Of a DNA stretch of 64,000 nucleotides, positions 1 to 9,040 are shown piece by piece. Below the pieces are notes generated by a model that was given only the letters and a program-made list of their open reading frames with translations, searched no databases and was not told the DNA's origin. This DNA comes from a bacterium YEK0313 (GTDB taxonomy: Bacteria > Pseudomonadota > Alphaproteobacteria > Rhizobiales > Phreatobacteraceae), in the NCBI GenBank assembly GCA_000751295.2, contig CCMO02000002.1:332501-396500 (forward strand). Direction: 5' to 3'. Position numbers and translations under genes: made by a program. Positions within the stretch are counted from its first letter, which is position 1; each line of letters opens with the position of its first letter.

Positions 1-1107
1 GCTCGCGATGGCGGAGCCCTCGTCGGCGTCTTTGCAGCCGATCACGTCGTGCAGGATGGCGCCCTATTTGCCGAGACCTGCCGGGTGGCCGGGAAGGTTG
101 CAGCTGAGGGCAGGATCGTGACGATCGGCATTCCACCGACACATCCAGCGACAGGCTACGGCTATATCCGACCCGGCGAGGATATCGGCGCCAGCGCACG
201 CCGGGTCGCCGCTTTCGTCGAAAAGCCGGACGCCATCCGCGCCGCACAATACGTTGCCGACGGCTATCTCTGGAATTCCGGCAATTTCATCTTCGACGCA
301 GCGACGATGCGGGCGGAACTCGAAACGTTCGAGCCCGATGTGCTTGGGCCCGTCACCGAGGCCGTCGCCAATGCCTCACGTGATCTTGGCTTTTCGCTGC
401 TCAATGCAGAAGCCTTCGCAGGGGCCAAGAAGACCTCGATCGACTATGCGGTCATGGAACGGACCGAAAAGGCCGCCGTGGTCGGCGGCGGCTTCGGCTG
501 GTCCGACGTCGGCGGTTGGGCCGCAGTCTGGGATCTCTCCGAAAAACAGGCTGACGGCAACGCAATCGAAGGACGCGGCTATGTGCTCGAGGGCAGCAAC
601 AACCTCATTCGCTCCGACGAAGCGCTGGTCGCAGTCATCGGCCTCGACGATGTGGCCGTGATCTCGACCCGCGACGCGGTGCTAGTGACACCCAAGGCGA
701 AGGCCGACAAGGTCAAGGAGATGGTGGCACTGATCACGGCCGGGGGAGAATCCGAAGCCGGTGCCCATCGCGAGGTCCAGCGGCCTTGGGGCAAATATCT
801 TTCGATCGATCTCGGTACCCGCCACCAGGTCAAGCGCATCACGGTGAAGCCCGGCGGCGTTCTGTCTTTGCAGAAGCACTACCATCGGGCCGAACATTGG
901 GTCGTCGTGAGCGGCACTGCCGAAGTGACACGCAACCAGGAAACGATCGTGGTGCACGAAAACGAGTCCATCTATCTGCCGATCGGTTGCGTGCACCGCA
1001 TGGCCAATCCCGGCAAGATCCCGCTCGAGCTCATCGAAGTGCAGGTCGGGTCCTATCTCGGCGAGGACGACATCGTTCGTCTGGAAGACGTCTATAAGCG
1101 CGCCTGA
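1..1107 (+). CDS. manC: Mannose-1-phosphate guanylyltransferase / mannose-6-phosphate isomerase, 5' end missing
   Basis: This bifunctional enzyme makes GDP-mannose from mannose-1-phosphate and GTP, and its C-terminal cupin domain isomerises mannose-6-phosphate. The reading frame is open from the first base, and the ADHVVQD stretch matches the nucleotidyltransferase core, so the true start lies outside the window. The C-terminal cupin (about the last 115 residues) carries the metal-ligand signature QKHYHRAEHW and a VHRMANPG segment. About 368 residues are visible, against roughly 470 for the family. It is followed by gmd and a reductase gene, which use its product. The family call is secure; the physiological end product is inferred from the neighbours. 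Confidence 0.93.
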   Translation, partial: ARDGGALVGVFAADHVVQDGALFAETCRVAGKVAAEGRIVTIGIPPTHPATGYGYIRPGEDIGASARRVAAFVEKPDAIRAAQYVADGYLWNSGNFIFDAATMRAELETFEPDVLGPVTEAVANASRDLGFSLLNAEAFAGAKKTSIDYAVMERTEKAAVVGGGFGWSDVGGWAAVWDLSEKQADGNAIEGRGYVLEGSNNLIRSDEALVAVIGLDDVAVISTRDAVLVTPKAKADKVKEMVALITAGGESEAGAHREVQRPWGKYLSIDLGTRHQVKRITVKPGGVLSLQKHYHRAEHWVVVSGTAEVTRNQETIVVHENESIYLPIGCVHRMANPGKIPLELIEVQVGSYLGEDDIVRLEDVYKRA

Positions 1108-1424
1108 GCCGGTACGACAGCGCTGCCGCAATGCAGCGATCGGAAATGGCATGCGTGATCGGCCAGCCTCGACACGTCATCCGAACGCAGATAAGCAGAA
1201 TATAAGGTGGTGGAGCCCTGCTCCACCATTATGGATTCCTCGAAGATCCTGCGAGCCGTCGGCATCGAGGCGAACAGCAGAACGGCCTCTCGCATCGGCG
1301 ATGCGCCTAGTCGGGAAATAGGCTGGACGCAACGCGCGCCACGTTGACTTTCAGGCCATGCCGCGGGTACCAGCGCCCGCATCGACCATTCAGCACTGCG
1401 GACAAAGCGGAGCCACTTCACGAC
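1108..1424. other. Intergenic gap between manC and gmd with a hairpin
   Basis: I see no convincing gene in these 317 bases. They hold a perfect 8-bp hairpin with a 3-base loop (arms 1209-1216 and 1220-1227, GGTGGAGC / GCTCCACC). It has no T-run after it, so it is not a textbook intrinsic terminator but could still end manC transcription. The gmd promoter presumably lies in the 3' half. Confidence 0.4.
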
Positions 1425-2414
1425 ATGACCCAAAAGCGTGCTCTCATCACCGGGGTGACCGGGCAGGATGGTGCCTATCTGTCCCAGTTCCTGCTGTCGA
1501 AAGACTATGAAGTTCACGGCCTGCTGCGCCGGAGCGCCTCCGCCGATGTCGTCAACAGCCGTCTGACCTGGCTCGGAATTGCCGACAAGGTAATCCTTCA
1601 CGACGGCAATCTGACCGACCTTTCGGGCCTGATCCGCACCTTCGAAGAGGTTCAGCCGGACGAAATCTACAACCTGGCCGCCCAGTCCTTCGTCAAATCT
1701 TCCTGGCAGCAACCGCTCCTGACAGGGGCCGTCACCGGGCTCGGTGCGGGAAACATGCTGGAAGCGACCCGCATCGCCTGCCCGAAGGCGCGCTATTACC
1801 AGGCTTCCTCGTCCGAAATGTACGGCTTGATTCAAGAGCCGGTGCAGTCGGAGAAAACGCCCTTCTATCCGCGCTCGCCCTATGCCGTAGCCAAGCTCTA
1901 CGCGCACTGGATGACGGTGAACTACCGCGAGAGCTTTGGCCTGCATGCTTCGAGCGGCATCCTGTTCAATCACGAGTCGCCGCTGCGTGGCATCGAATTC
2001 GTGACACGCAAGATTACCGACGGCGTTGCCCGCATCAAGCTTGGCCTGCGCAAGGATCTGGCGCTGGGCAATCTCGATGCGAAGCGCGACTGGGGACATG
2101 CTCGTGATTATGTCAAAGCCATGTGGCTCATGCTGCAGCAGGAGACGCCCGATGATTATGTCGTGGCGACCGGCCGCACCGTTTCGGTGCGGGAGTTCTG
2201 CGAACTCGCCTTCGGCCATGTCGGACTGAACATGGAAGACCATGTGGTGATCGATCCGCGCTACATGCGGCCCGCCGAGGTCGAGGTTCTGCTGGGCGAT
2301 CCGGGCAAGGCCCGCAAGGCACTGGGTTGGGAGGCGGAAACCCGTCTCGAGCAGCTCGTTGCCGAAATGGTCGAGGCCGACCTCGCTCGCCTGAAACAGC
2401 ACGCGCATCTCTAA
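1425..2414 (+). CDS. gmd: GDP-mannose 4,6-dehydratase
   Basis: The enzyme converts GDP-D-mannose to GDP-4-dehydro-6-deoxy-D-mannose in the cytoplasm, using bound NADP. The protein has 329 residues, normal for the family. It opens with the Rossmann motif GVTGQDGAYL, and has the active-site SSSEMYG and the YAVAK (YxxxK) pair, followed by the family-typical NHESPLRG and RDWGHARDYV. I chose the ATG at 1425 because the Rossmann fold starts seven residues later; the frame is open upstream to 1344, but that stretch has no family resemblance. It lies between manC and the rmd-like reductase, in pathway order. Confidence 0.96.
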   Translation: MTQKRALITGVTGQDGAYLSQFLLSKDYEVHGLLRRSASADVVNSRLTWLGIADKVILHDGNLTDLSGLIRTFEEVQPDEIYNLAAQSFVKSSWQQPLLTGAVTGLGAGNMLEATRIACPKARYYQASSSEMYGLIQEPVQSEKTPFYPRSPYAVAKLYAHWMTVNYRESFGLHASSGILFNHESPLRGIEFVTRKITDGVARIKLGLRKDLALGNLDAKRDWGHARDYVKAMWLMLQQETPDDYVVATGRTVSVREFCELAFGHVGLNMEDHVVIDPRYMRPAEVEVLLGDPGKARKALGWEAETRLEQLVAEMVEADLARLKQHAHL

Positions 2415-2421
2415 TCGCGCC

Positions 2422-3390
2422 ATGCCGACGATGATGCGCGTTCTGGTCACAGGTGCTGCCGGCTTCGTCGGCTCCCATTTGGCGCAGGCGCTGAAGCGCG
2501 CCTGCGGCGATGATATCCTCATCCGCGCGACATCAAAAACGGCGGGGCAGCACCCGGACTATGGGCCAATCAGTGCCCTGGATATCGAAGATGCAGCGGC
2601 CGTCGCGCAAGCAATCCAAGACCACGCGCCGACGCACGTCATCCACCTCGCAGGCATTGCCGCCCCGTCCGCGGCCAATGCCAATCCGCGCCTTGCCTGG
2701 AATGTCCACCTCGGCGGCGCCCTCAATCTCGGCGAGGCTATTCTCCGGCATGCTCCGGCCTGTCATTTGCTGCATGTCGGCACCGGGCTTGTTTATGGCA
2801 CCACGGCAAAATCGGGACTGCCGCTCGGCGAGGATGCCCTGCTCGCGCCGGCCGATGGATATGCGGCCAGCAAGGCCGCCGCCGATCTCGCACTTGGCGC
2901 GATGAGCCAGCAGGGGCTCAAATGCATCCGCCTGCGGCCGTTCAATCACTCGGGGCCCGGGCAGAGCGACGCCTTTGTGATTCCGGCCTTTGCGCGGCAG
3001 ATCGCCGAGATCGAGGCAGGGCACTCCGCGCCGCAGCTGCGGGTTGGCAATCTCGACGCCGAACGCGACTTCCTCGACGTGCGCGATGTTGCGCGAGCCT
3101 ATGTGCTGGCAGCCCTGAATGCTGATGCGCTCGCGCCAGGAACGATCCTCAACATAGCGTCCGGCACGCCCCGGCGCATCGGCGCGGTTCTCGAGGCACT
3201 GTTGGCTCTGGCGAAGATCAAGATCGAGGTCGCGAGCGACCCTGCGCGCATGCGGCCAAGCGACCTGCCACGCATCGTCGGTGCCGCGGACTGTGCAAAG
3301 ATGGCGCTCGGCTGGTCACCGCAATTTGCGTTCAATGACACGATTGCCGCTGTCCTGGATGACTGGCGGCGACGTACCACCGTTCGCTAA
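2422..3390 (+). CDS. rmd: NAD-dependent epimerase/dehydratase, probable GDP-4-dehydro-6-deoxy-D-mannose reductase
   Basis: This is a short-chain dehydrogenase of the extended type, with 322 residues. It has the Rossmann motif VTGAAGFVGSHL near the N-terminus, an HVGTGLVYG active-site strand and YAASKAAAD holding the YxxxK pair. It begins 7 bases after gmd and is surely in the same transcript. In GDP-D-rhamnose pathways the partner of Gmd is the reductase Rmd, which has this size and fold, hence the symbol. GDP-fucose synthase or a GDP-6-deoxy-talose reductase cannot be excluded by eye. Start codons at 2422, 2431 and 2434 are all possible. Confidence 0.75.
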   Translation: MPTMMRVLVTGAAGFVGSHLAQALKRACGDDILIRATSKTAGQHPDYGPISALDIEDAAAVAQAIQDHAPTHVIHLAGIAAPSAANANPRLAWNVHLGGALNLGEAILRHAPACHLLHVGTGLVYGTTAKSGLPLGEDALLAPADGYAASKAAADLALGAMSQQGLKCIRLRPFNHSGPGQSDAFVIPAFARQIAEIEAGHSAPQLRVGNLDAERDFLDVRDVARAYVLAALNADALAPGTILNIASGTPRRIGAVLEALLALAKIKIEVASDPARMRPSDLPRIVGAADCAKMALGWSPQFAFNDTIAAVLDDWRRRTTVR

Positions 3391-3695
3391 CACGCGAGCA
3401 CTGGTTACGCCCCCCAAGACAAGGATATCCGCGCTCCGTGTTCGAACGCTCACTTGGCTCTGAGCCCGCAGGCAGGGAGCGTTACCCTACATTGAGCCAA
3501 GGCGGATTGCACAAGGGATTTGCTCCTTCGAACGATCTGGCCGCGGTTGCCAACCGCGCGGGGCTTCCCATCCCGTGGCGGCAAAGGCTGCTACATCATT
3601 CTGACGCGAGCGGTCCGGATAACGGTTGCTGGTTTGCGCTACGACCATCGGCCTGAAACGTTCATGTCTGCGGCGTATGAGGATTTCTGGAAGCG
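3391..3695. other. Intergenic gap before the glycosyltransferases
   Basis: No gene is supported in these 305 bases. There is a 7-bp hairpin, CGCGGTT / AACCGCG, with a 3-base loop (3542-3558). The stretch is less GC-rich than most of the window, and a promoter for the downstream glycosyltransferases may lie here. Confidence 0.3.
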
Positions 3696-4469
3696 ATGAC
3701 AATCCGTCCAAAGGGAAACTTGGTTCTCCTGAGCACATACCCGATCGCGGAGGCCCGCCATGGTGGACAATTGCGTGTCGCCAACATGAAGCGCGCCTAC
3801 GAAGCTGCAGGCTGGACGGTCACGACATTGGCGATCTACCAGGCGGAATCCTATAGCGCATCACAGGTCGGCCCGCGCGATATCCCTTTCCCAATGAGCA
3901 GTCGCTATCGGCAATTTTCCGGGCAAGACATTCCTTTCATCGAAGACCTCCAATCTGGACCATTCGCGATCGCACCGGACGGAGCATTTGATCGCATCCT
4001 TGGCAGTTTGCCGTCCAATGTCGCCGTCTTCCAGACTGAACATCCCTGGCTCTGGCCATTGGTTGCGAAACTTCGGCAGCGTCCTGAATTTGCGTCTAGC
4101 CTCTCCGTCTATTCTTCACACAATATCGAAAATCCCCTGAAAGCAGGCATTCTCAAGCCTTTTGAAAGCAGTGCCATACCGCAGGCCATCGCCGCGGTGG
4201 AAGCCGTCGAAAAGCGTGCTGCGCTTGAGGCCGACCTGACGATCGCGGTCTCGGAAGATGATGCAAGAATGCTGCGCGAATGGGGCGCACGTCACATCGT
4301 CCTGGCGCCAAACGGCATCGCTCCTTGGCAAGCCGCCGAGAGTGACCTGCGCCGCTGGAGCGAGCGGCTTCCGACGTATCCCTGGCTGCTATACGTGGCC
4401 AGCGGCCATCCCCCCAACTATTCACACTTTATGGAAACATTTGGCGACTCACTGGCGTGCTTCCCGCCA

Positions 4470-4475
4470 ACTAGC
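4470..4475. repeat. Target-site duplication, left copy
   Basis: ACTAGC directly precedes the left inverted repeat of the IS481-family element. The same six bases follow the right repeat at 5122-5127. Confidence 0.9.
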
Positions 4476-5121
4476 TGTGAGTTCTGGTCAGGTTGTTCCG
4501 GCGAGAGCTTGAGCCGGTGATCGTCGTGCGAGGCTAGCATGCGGCCGGTGCTGGTTGTACCAGGCCAGCCATCGCGTGAGATCTGCGGTCCGGCGGGCGG
4601 AAGAGGGGAACGGGATGGCATAGGCCCATTCCCTGAGCATGGTCTGAATGAAGCGCTCTGCCTTGCCGTTCGTCTTCGGGGTGTAGGGTCGGGTGCGGAT
4701 GTGCCGGATGGCGAGCATCCTCAACGCTTTGCGGAAGAGCCTGGCGATGTATCCCGAGCCGTTGTCGGTCATCACTCTTTGCACGCTGACGCAGCTTGGC
4801 CGCCAGCCCGGGCCAGAACGCGCTCGTCGCCGATCGGGACGCATGGGGCCGGGACGAGCGGTTCTGCAGCCCGGCTTCTCCATCGCTCCGCCATCGCGAC
4901 AGCCATTTGCGGGCGGTTCGCTCGCTGACCCCGAAGCCGGCCGCCACTTCGCCGACAGGCCGGCCGTCTCCTACGATCCGCCGGATCATCTCCGCTCGAC
5001 CAAGCGGCGTCGTTCGCGCATTCTTGTGCGGGTTGTTCATCCTCGTGCCCTGCGGTGCTTCGTGTCGCAACGACCACCTTCGGGCTCTCACGGGCGATGA
5101 ACAACCTCCTCGGACTCCACA
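4476..5121 (-). mobile_element. IS481-family insertion sequence, internally deleted (646 bp)
   Basis: The element is bounded by imperfect inverted repeats (4476-4498 and 5099-5121) that start TGTG and share AGGTTGTTC at their inner ends. It is flanked by a direct duplication ACTAGC (4470-4475 and 5122-5127). This fits the NCTAGN target and 6-bp duplication described for IS481. Its single transposase gene, on the minus strand, has lost its middle, so the element is shorter than the usual roughly 1 kb. It probably cannot move without a transposase supplied from elsewhere. Confidence 0.9.
4488..5040 (-). pseudogene. IS481-family transposase remnant
   Basis: The start MNNPHKNARTTPLGR and the helix-turn-helix that follows (GVSERTARKWLSRW) are the N-terminus of an IS481-type DDE transposase. 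About 65 codons in, the homology jumps, with a change of frame, to the last third: VMTDNGSGY (second Asp), RTRPYTPKTNGKAERF (Glu) and YNQHRPHASL. The central stretch with the first catalytic Asp is missing, by my estimate roughly 120 codons. The protein can therefore not be active. Confidence 0.9.
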
Positions 5122-5127
5122 ACTAGC
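5122..5127. repeat. Target-site duplication, right copy
   Basis: ACTAGC directly follows the right inverted repeat. Its frame continues the glycosyltransferase as T-S-R-L-V-V-A-G-G. Confidence 0.9.
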
Positions 5128-5581
5128 CGTCTGGTCGTCGCCGGCGGGGTCTGCGAACATCTGCATCATGCCGCTGCAGGCTCGAAATGGAGCAGCCTCA
5201 ACCAGTCGCGGCTGCAGTTGTTGTTTGAACTCAGCGACAACGATCTGGCCGCCGTGAAAACGCTCGCCCACGGTTTCGTTCTGCCCATCCCCTTCGGAGG
5301 CGGAACAAACATCAAGACAGCGGAAGCCCTCTTTTCGGGCAAGCATATCGTCGGCACTCCGGCAGCATTTCGCGGCTACGAGCAATACCTCGACCTTCCT
5401 GGGGTCCGGGTCGCGACCGATCCGGAGCACTTCCACGCCGCGATACGGGACGTCATTCAATCGCCTTCGCCCGTTTCCAGCAGTGCGGAAGATGCCCAAC
5501 GGCGTTTCCATCTGCAATGGGACAAGAGCTTGGAGCTAGCCACACAAACGGTCGGAGAGATGGCCGGGAAAAGGAGCGGTC

Positions 5582-7015
5582 ATGGGTAAGATCTGGCTCG
5601 ATGTCACAACAATTCTGGCTTGGAACCGGCCGGCCGTTGGCATCATCCGCGTCGAGGCCGAATGTGCGCGGTTTGCTCTCGAGCAGCGCTCCGACACGGT
5701 CCTGTTTTGCCGCTATGATCGCGGGCAAGGTTACCTCGCTGTCGCCTCGAATACCGTGCATGAAGCGATCGATCGCATCACTCGCGGTCATCAGGGTGAG
5801 CAGGGCCAGACAGGTGGGCGCCCCGGGGTCAAGCCGCCGCTCGAGAAAAGGCTTGGCGGCCTCGTAAGCCGGCTGGCCAGTTTCATGCCTGACGGGGCAC
5901 GGGGCCGCACGCTGCAATATGTTGGCAGCAAACGTGAAGCGGCCGGCGCTGTCATCAGCGCTGCTCGGGAGCTTCGCCGCGCATTGCGCGCCTGGCGGAA
6001 TTCCTCGTCAGTCTCCCCTGTTCCTGAGACGATCGCGCGACGCGATCTGCCCAACTGCCCCTTCGAAGCCGACGACGTCTATGTAACGCTCGGCCTCGAC
6101 TGGGACCAGAAGGACTTGCCCATTGTCTTCGAGTTGAAAGCGGCAAGAGGTTTCAAGACGATTTTTTGCTGCTACGATGTCATACCAGTCAAATTCCCTC
6201 ACCTTTGCGTTGGCGACGTAGCTGCTGTCTTCGCACGCTATTTCTCAGATCTTGCCTGGTGCGCCGATGAAATCATGTGTATCTCTGAGTGCAGCAAGCG
6301 TGATCTCCTCAACCTGCTGCGCACACTCGGGGCCCCCACTCCAGAGGCGACGGTCTTTCGGCTCGGCAGCAACATTGCAATCCCGGACGGAAAGGGCGTC
6401 TCCGATCACATCGAGAAGACCGTGGGCGACCGCTTCATTCTCTTTGTCTCCACGATCGAGCGGCGCAAGAACCACGAAACTCTTTATCGTGCCTATGCGC
6501 GCCTCGTCGACCAGGGCGAAACCAACCTCCCGAAGCTTATTTTTGTCGGTATGCCAGGCTGGGGTGTTGCCGATTTTCTGACCGATGTAAGACTTGACCC
6601 ACGTGTACAAGGATTGATTGAAAATCTACATAATGTGAGCGATTCAGATCTCGCTTGGCTCTATCAAAATTCTCTCTTCACGGTTTTCCCGTCACTCTAT
6701 GAGGGATGGGGTCTTGCGGTTGCAGAAAGCTTGGCGGCCGGAAAATTCTGCCTTGCATCCGACCAGGGATCCATTCCGGAGGTTGGTGGGAACCTCGTTG
6801 AATATCTCGATCCCTGGAGCGTTCCGCTCTGGGCAGAGCGGCTGAAATGGTATTTTGACAATCCCGCAGCCCTGAAAAACGCAGAGGAACGGATCCGAAA
6901 GGAATTTCAGCCACCCCGCTGGGACGCGGCCGCCGCGAAGGTTTTCGAGCGGGCTGAGCGCCTTATCACGCCTCTTCCAGTCTCCAGGCAGACCGAAGCA
7001 GATGCGGCACGCTGA
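5582..7015 (+). CDS. Glycosyltransferase, family 1/4 type
   Basis: This 477-residue protein transfers a sugar from a nucleotide-sugar donor, probably in assembly of the surface polysaccharide fed by manC-gmd-rmd. The C-terminal half is the conserved part: FVSTIERRKNHETLYRAY, and SLYEGWGLAVAESLAAG with the EX7E motif of GT4 enzymes. The N-terminal half, with IWLDVTTILAW and CCYDVIPVKFP, resembles mannosyl- and rhamnosyltransferases that take this domain arrangement. The start overlaps the stop of the preceding split gene by 8 bases (5582-5589), so translation was probably coupled. AT-rich codons are common near 6600-6720, unlike the rest of the window. Confidence 0.9.
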   Translation: MGKIWLDVTTILAWNRPAVGIIRVEAECARFALEQRSDTVLFCRYDRGQGYLAVASNTVHEAIDRITRGHQGEQGQTGGRPGVKPPLEKRLGGLVSRLASFMPDGARGRTLQYVGSKREAAGAVISAARELRRALRAWRNSSSVSPVPETIARRDLPNCPFEADDVYVTLGLDWDQKDLPIVFELKAARGFKTIFCCYDVIPVKFPHLCVGDVAAVFARYFSDLAWCADEIMCISECSKRDLLNLLRTLGAPTPEATVFRLGSNIAIPDGKGVSDHIEKTVGDRFILFVSTIERRKNHETLYRAYARLVDQGETNLPKLIFVGMPGWGVADFLTDVRLDPRVQGLIENLHNVSDSDLAWLYQNSLFTVFPSLYEGWGLAVAESLAAGKFCLASDQGSIPEVGGNLVEYLDPWSVPLWAERLKWYFDNPAALKNAEERIRKEFQPPRWDAAAAKVFERAERLITPLPVSRQTEADAAR

Positions 7016-7165
7016 CGATAGGTGGCTGCCGGTGGCATGACCGCTGAAGAAATTCGCAGACGCAGCAGCCGCTGCTGAAGCCATCGTGTGAGGATCTGCC
7101 ACGGTCCCGAACAAGGGGACTGTATCGCCTGATACGAGAGGGCTACAGGAAATCGATCCAATCAG

Positions 7166-8434
7166 ATGCAAGCTCACCTCGTGATACGCCCGCTTTTCCA
7201 ACTCTTGCATCACCATGTCTGGCGCCGATTGCCGGTTGGACCGCGACGGGCCCTCTTCGCACGCATTTCGGCTTGGCGGGCGCCTGCCATCAGCACGGAC
7301 GCCCAGGCCAAGCAGCCGTTTATCGTCGTTGGCTTTCTGAATCAGACCTCCGGCCTCGGCGATGCGGCGCGCAAGTCGCATGACGCGCTGAAGGCGGCCG
7401 GCTTCGAGGTCTATGGCATCGACGTCACCGCGACGCTGATGCATGAGGCGAACTACCCCGATTTCCGGTTCGACGACGGCCGCGAGCTGGTCGGCGCCGG
7501 CACCCTCATCATCCATGTAAGCGGCCCGTCGATCCCGCGCGTCATGGCTTTTCTCGGCAAGCGCCTCGTCACCGGCAAGCGCGTCGTCGCCCACTGGTTC
7601 TGGGAGCTCCCGAAATTGCCGGGCGACTGGCGAAGCGCGCTTCCCTTCGTGCACGACTTCTGCGCCAGCACGCGGTTCGTCGCCGATGCCATTCGGCCGC
7701 TCGCGGGGGCGAGGCCGGTGCATGTCGTCAATTATCCCCTGACGGTGCCGGCAAGTGGCAGACGTGCCCCGGAGGCGGCCGCAAGGCCCTTCACCGCCCT
7801 CGTCCTGTTCAACATCGCGTCAAATTTCGCGCGAAAGAACCCGTGCGCGGCCATCCGGGCCTTCCGGAGAGCCTTCGGCGACGATCCCGGCGTCAAGCTG
7901 ATGGTCAAATATCTCAACGCTGCGGCCTGGCCCGAGGCGATGAAGGAGATGCGCGCCGCCGCCGACGGCGCGGCGAACATCGTCATGAATGGCGAGGTGC
8001 TCGACGATGCCGGCATCGATGCCCTCTATGCCGAAGCGGACACGGTCATCTCACTGCACCGGGCCGAGGGGCTGGGACTCGCGGTTGCCGAAGCTATGAT
8101 GCGCGGCATTCCGGTCATTGCCACCGACTGGTCCGGCAATACCGATTTCTTCACCGCCGAATGCGGTTTCCCGATCGGCTACCGCCTGGTTCCGATCGAG
8201 GATCCGCAAAGCAATTACGCTGGCAAGGGCGTTGCCTGGGACGACCCGGCGGATGCCCGCTGGGCCGAGCCGGATATCGAGGAAGCCGCCGACGCACTGA
8301 AAATCCTGCGCTCCGACCTCGATCTTCGCCGGCGCCTCGGCGCCGCGGGGATCCAGCAGGCGCGGGCCTTCTTCGACCCTGCCCTGCATGTCGAACGGCT
8401 TTCGGCCCTTCTCCTCAGCGAGCCTCCGCGCTGA
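7166..8434 (+). CDS. Glycosyltransferase, family 1/4 type
   Basis: The protein has 422 residues. A middle segment GFLNQTSGLGDAARKSHDAL is typical of glycosyltransferases acting in LPS or exopolysaccharide clusters. The C-terminal HRAEGLGLAVAEAMMRG carries the EX7E motif that contacts the donor nucleotide-sugar. A 150-base gap separates it from the previous glycosyltransferase; its codon use is GC-rich, closer to the chromosome than to the genes just upstream. It ends 12 bases from the convergent DUF2938 gene, which closes the polysaccharide locus. Donor and acceptor cannot be told from sequence. Confidence 0.88.
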   Translation: MQAHLVIRPLFQLLHHHVWRRLPVGPRRALFARISAWRAPAISTDAQAKQPFIVVGFLNQTSGLGDAARKSHDALKAAGFEVYGIDVTATLMHEANYPDFRFDDGRELVGAGTLIIHVSGPSIPRVMAFLGKRLVTGKRVVAHWFWELPKLPGDWRSALPFVHDFCASTRFVADAIRPLAGARPVHVVNYPLTVPASGRRAPEAAARPFTALVLFNIASNFARKNPCAAIRAFRRAFGDDPGVKLMVKYLNAAAWPEAMKEMRAAADGAANIVMNGEVLDDAGIDALYAEADTVISLHRAEGLGLAVAEAMMRGIPVIATDWSGNTDFFTAECGFPIGYRLVPIEDPQSNYAGKGVAWDDPADARWAEPDIEEAADALKILRSDLDLRRRLGAAGIQQARAFFDPALHVERLSALLLSEPPR

Positions 8435-8446
8435 AGACCCCTTCCC

Positions 8447-8926
8447 TCACCGGATCGCCCAGGCCGCCGCGAACATCGCCAGCCCGAACACCGTGTGGCT
8501 GACGATGTTGAGGGCCCGGATCTGGCCGGCATTCGGGCGGCGCGAAGCGGCGATGCCTGCGCCCATGCCGGGCTGGAGGATGAACCAGCCGCAGCCGACC
8601 GTGACGAGGCCGACGACGAGCGGCCAGGCCGGGGTCGGGGCGAGGCGCCAGGCGGGACCTGCGAGGACGAGGGTCGCCGCGGCGAAGAGGATGCCGACGG
8701 CATAGTGGCAGAGCCAGCCGAGGGCGAGCTCGTTGGCGATCGGTTCGGCCTTGGCGATGTCGGCATGGACGACGGTGCCGCGCGGCAGATGGCCGAACCA
8801 GCGGCCGACCATGGCCCAGTTGGCCGGCGGAATGCCGAAGGCGCGCTTCAGGACCAGCGCCCAGAGATCGATCACCGCGGTCGCGGCAAGGCCGATCACC
8901 ACCGCGCGCCAGATGAAATCCGCCAT
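8447..8926 (-). CDS. DUF2938 family integral membrane protein
   Basis: A 159-residue membrane protein with about four hydrophobic segments: an N-terminal helix (AVVIGLAATAVIDLWALVL), a pair in the middle (HYAVGILFAAATLVLAG and PLVVGLVTVGCGWFILQ) and a C-terminal one. The segment WFGHLPRGTVVH and the PNAGQIRALNIVSHTVFG tail match the DUF2938 family, whose function is unknown. It runs convergent to the glycosyltransferase and lies downstream of the oxidoreductase operon on the same strand, with a repeat-rich 257-bp gap between. Confidence 0.8.
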   Translation of the reverse strand: MADFIWRAVVIGLAATAVIDLWALVLKRAFGIPPANWAMVGRWFGHLPRGTVVHADIAKAEPIANELALGWLCHYAVGILFAAATLVLAGPAWRLAPTPAWPLVVGLVTVGCGWFILQPGMGAGIAASRRPNAGQIRALNIVSHTVFGLAMFAAAWAIR

Positions 8927-9040
8927 GCCCTGCCCCCTCGGCCACCCCTATGCGGCCTCAAGGCACGCATCCCCGCCATGGTCGCAGCGATTCGCAGAAA
9001 GGGAAAGCAAGGTGGCCGCAGAGCCCGCCTGCATGCGCGG

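Larger units (their letters stand above)
3696..5589 (+). pseudogene. Glycosyltransferase (GT4-like), split by an IS481-family insertion
   Basis: The gene encoded a glycosyltransferase of the GT-B fold. The 5' part (3696-4475) has a GGQLRVANM donor-loop region, the strand SSHNIENP, and ADLTIAVSEDD...LAPNGI, typical of family 4 enzymes. The 3' part (5122-5589) has PFGGGTNIKTAEAL, the usual C-terminal nucleotide-sugar loop. An insertion at 4476-5121 separates them. Joining base 4469 to 5122 removes the element and one copy of ACTAGC. It restores one uninterrupted frame of about 413 residues, so the insertion looks recent. As it stands the 5' part reads into the element and stops at 4518-4520. 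The 3' end overlaps the next glycosyltransferase by 8 bases. Confidence 0.9.

Noticed and set aside
1209..1227. Strong hairpin after manC as an intrinsic terminator
   Set aside because: It lacks a T-run afterwards, so I record the hairpin but do not call a terminator.
5122..5217. Whether the 3' half of the split glycosyltransferase starts independently at the TTG at 5218
   Set aside because: The upstream bases 5122-5217 continue the same domain in frame and the join is perfect, so it is a gene fragment rather than a separate gene.
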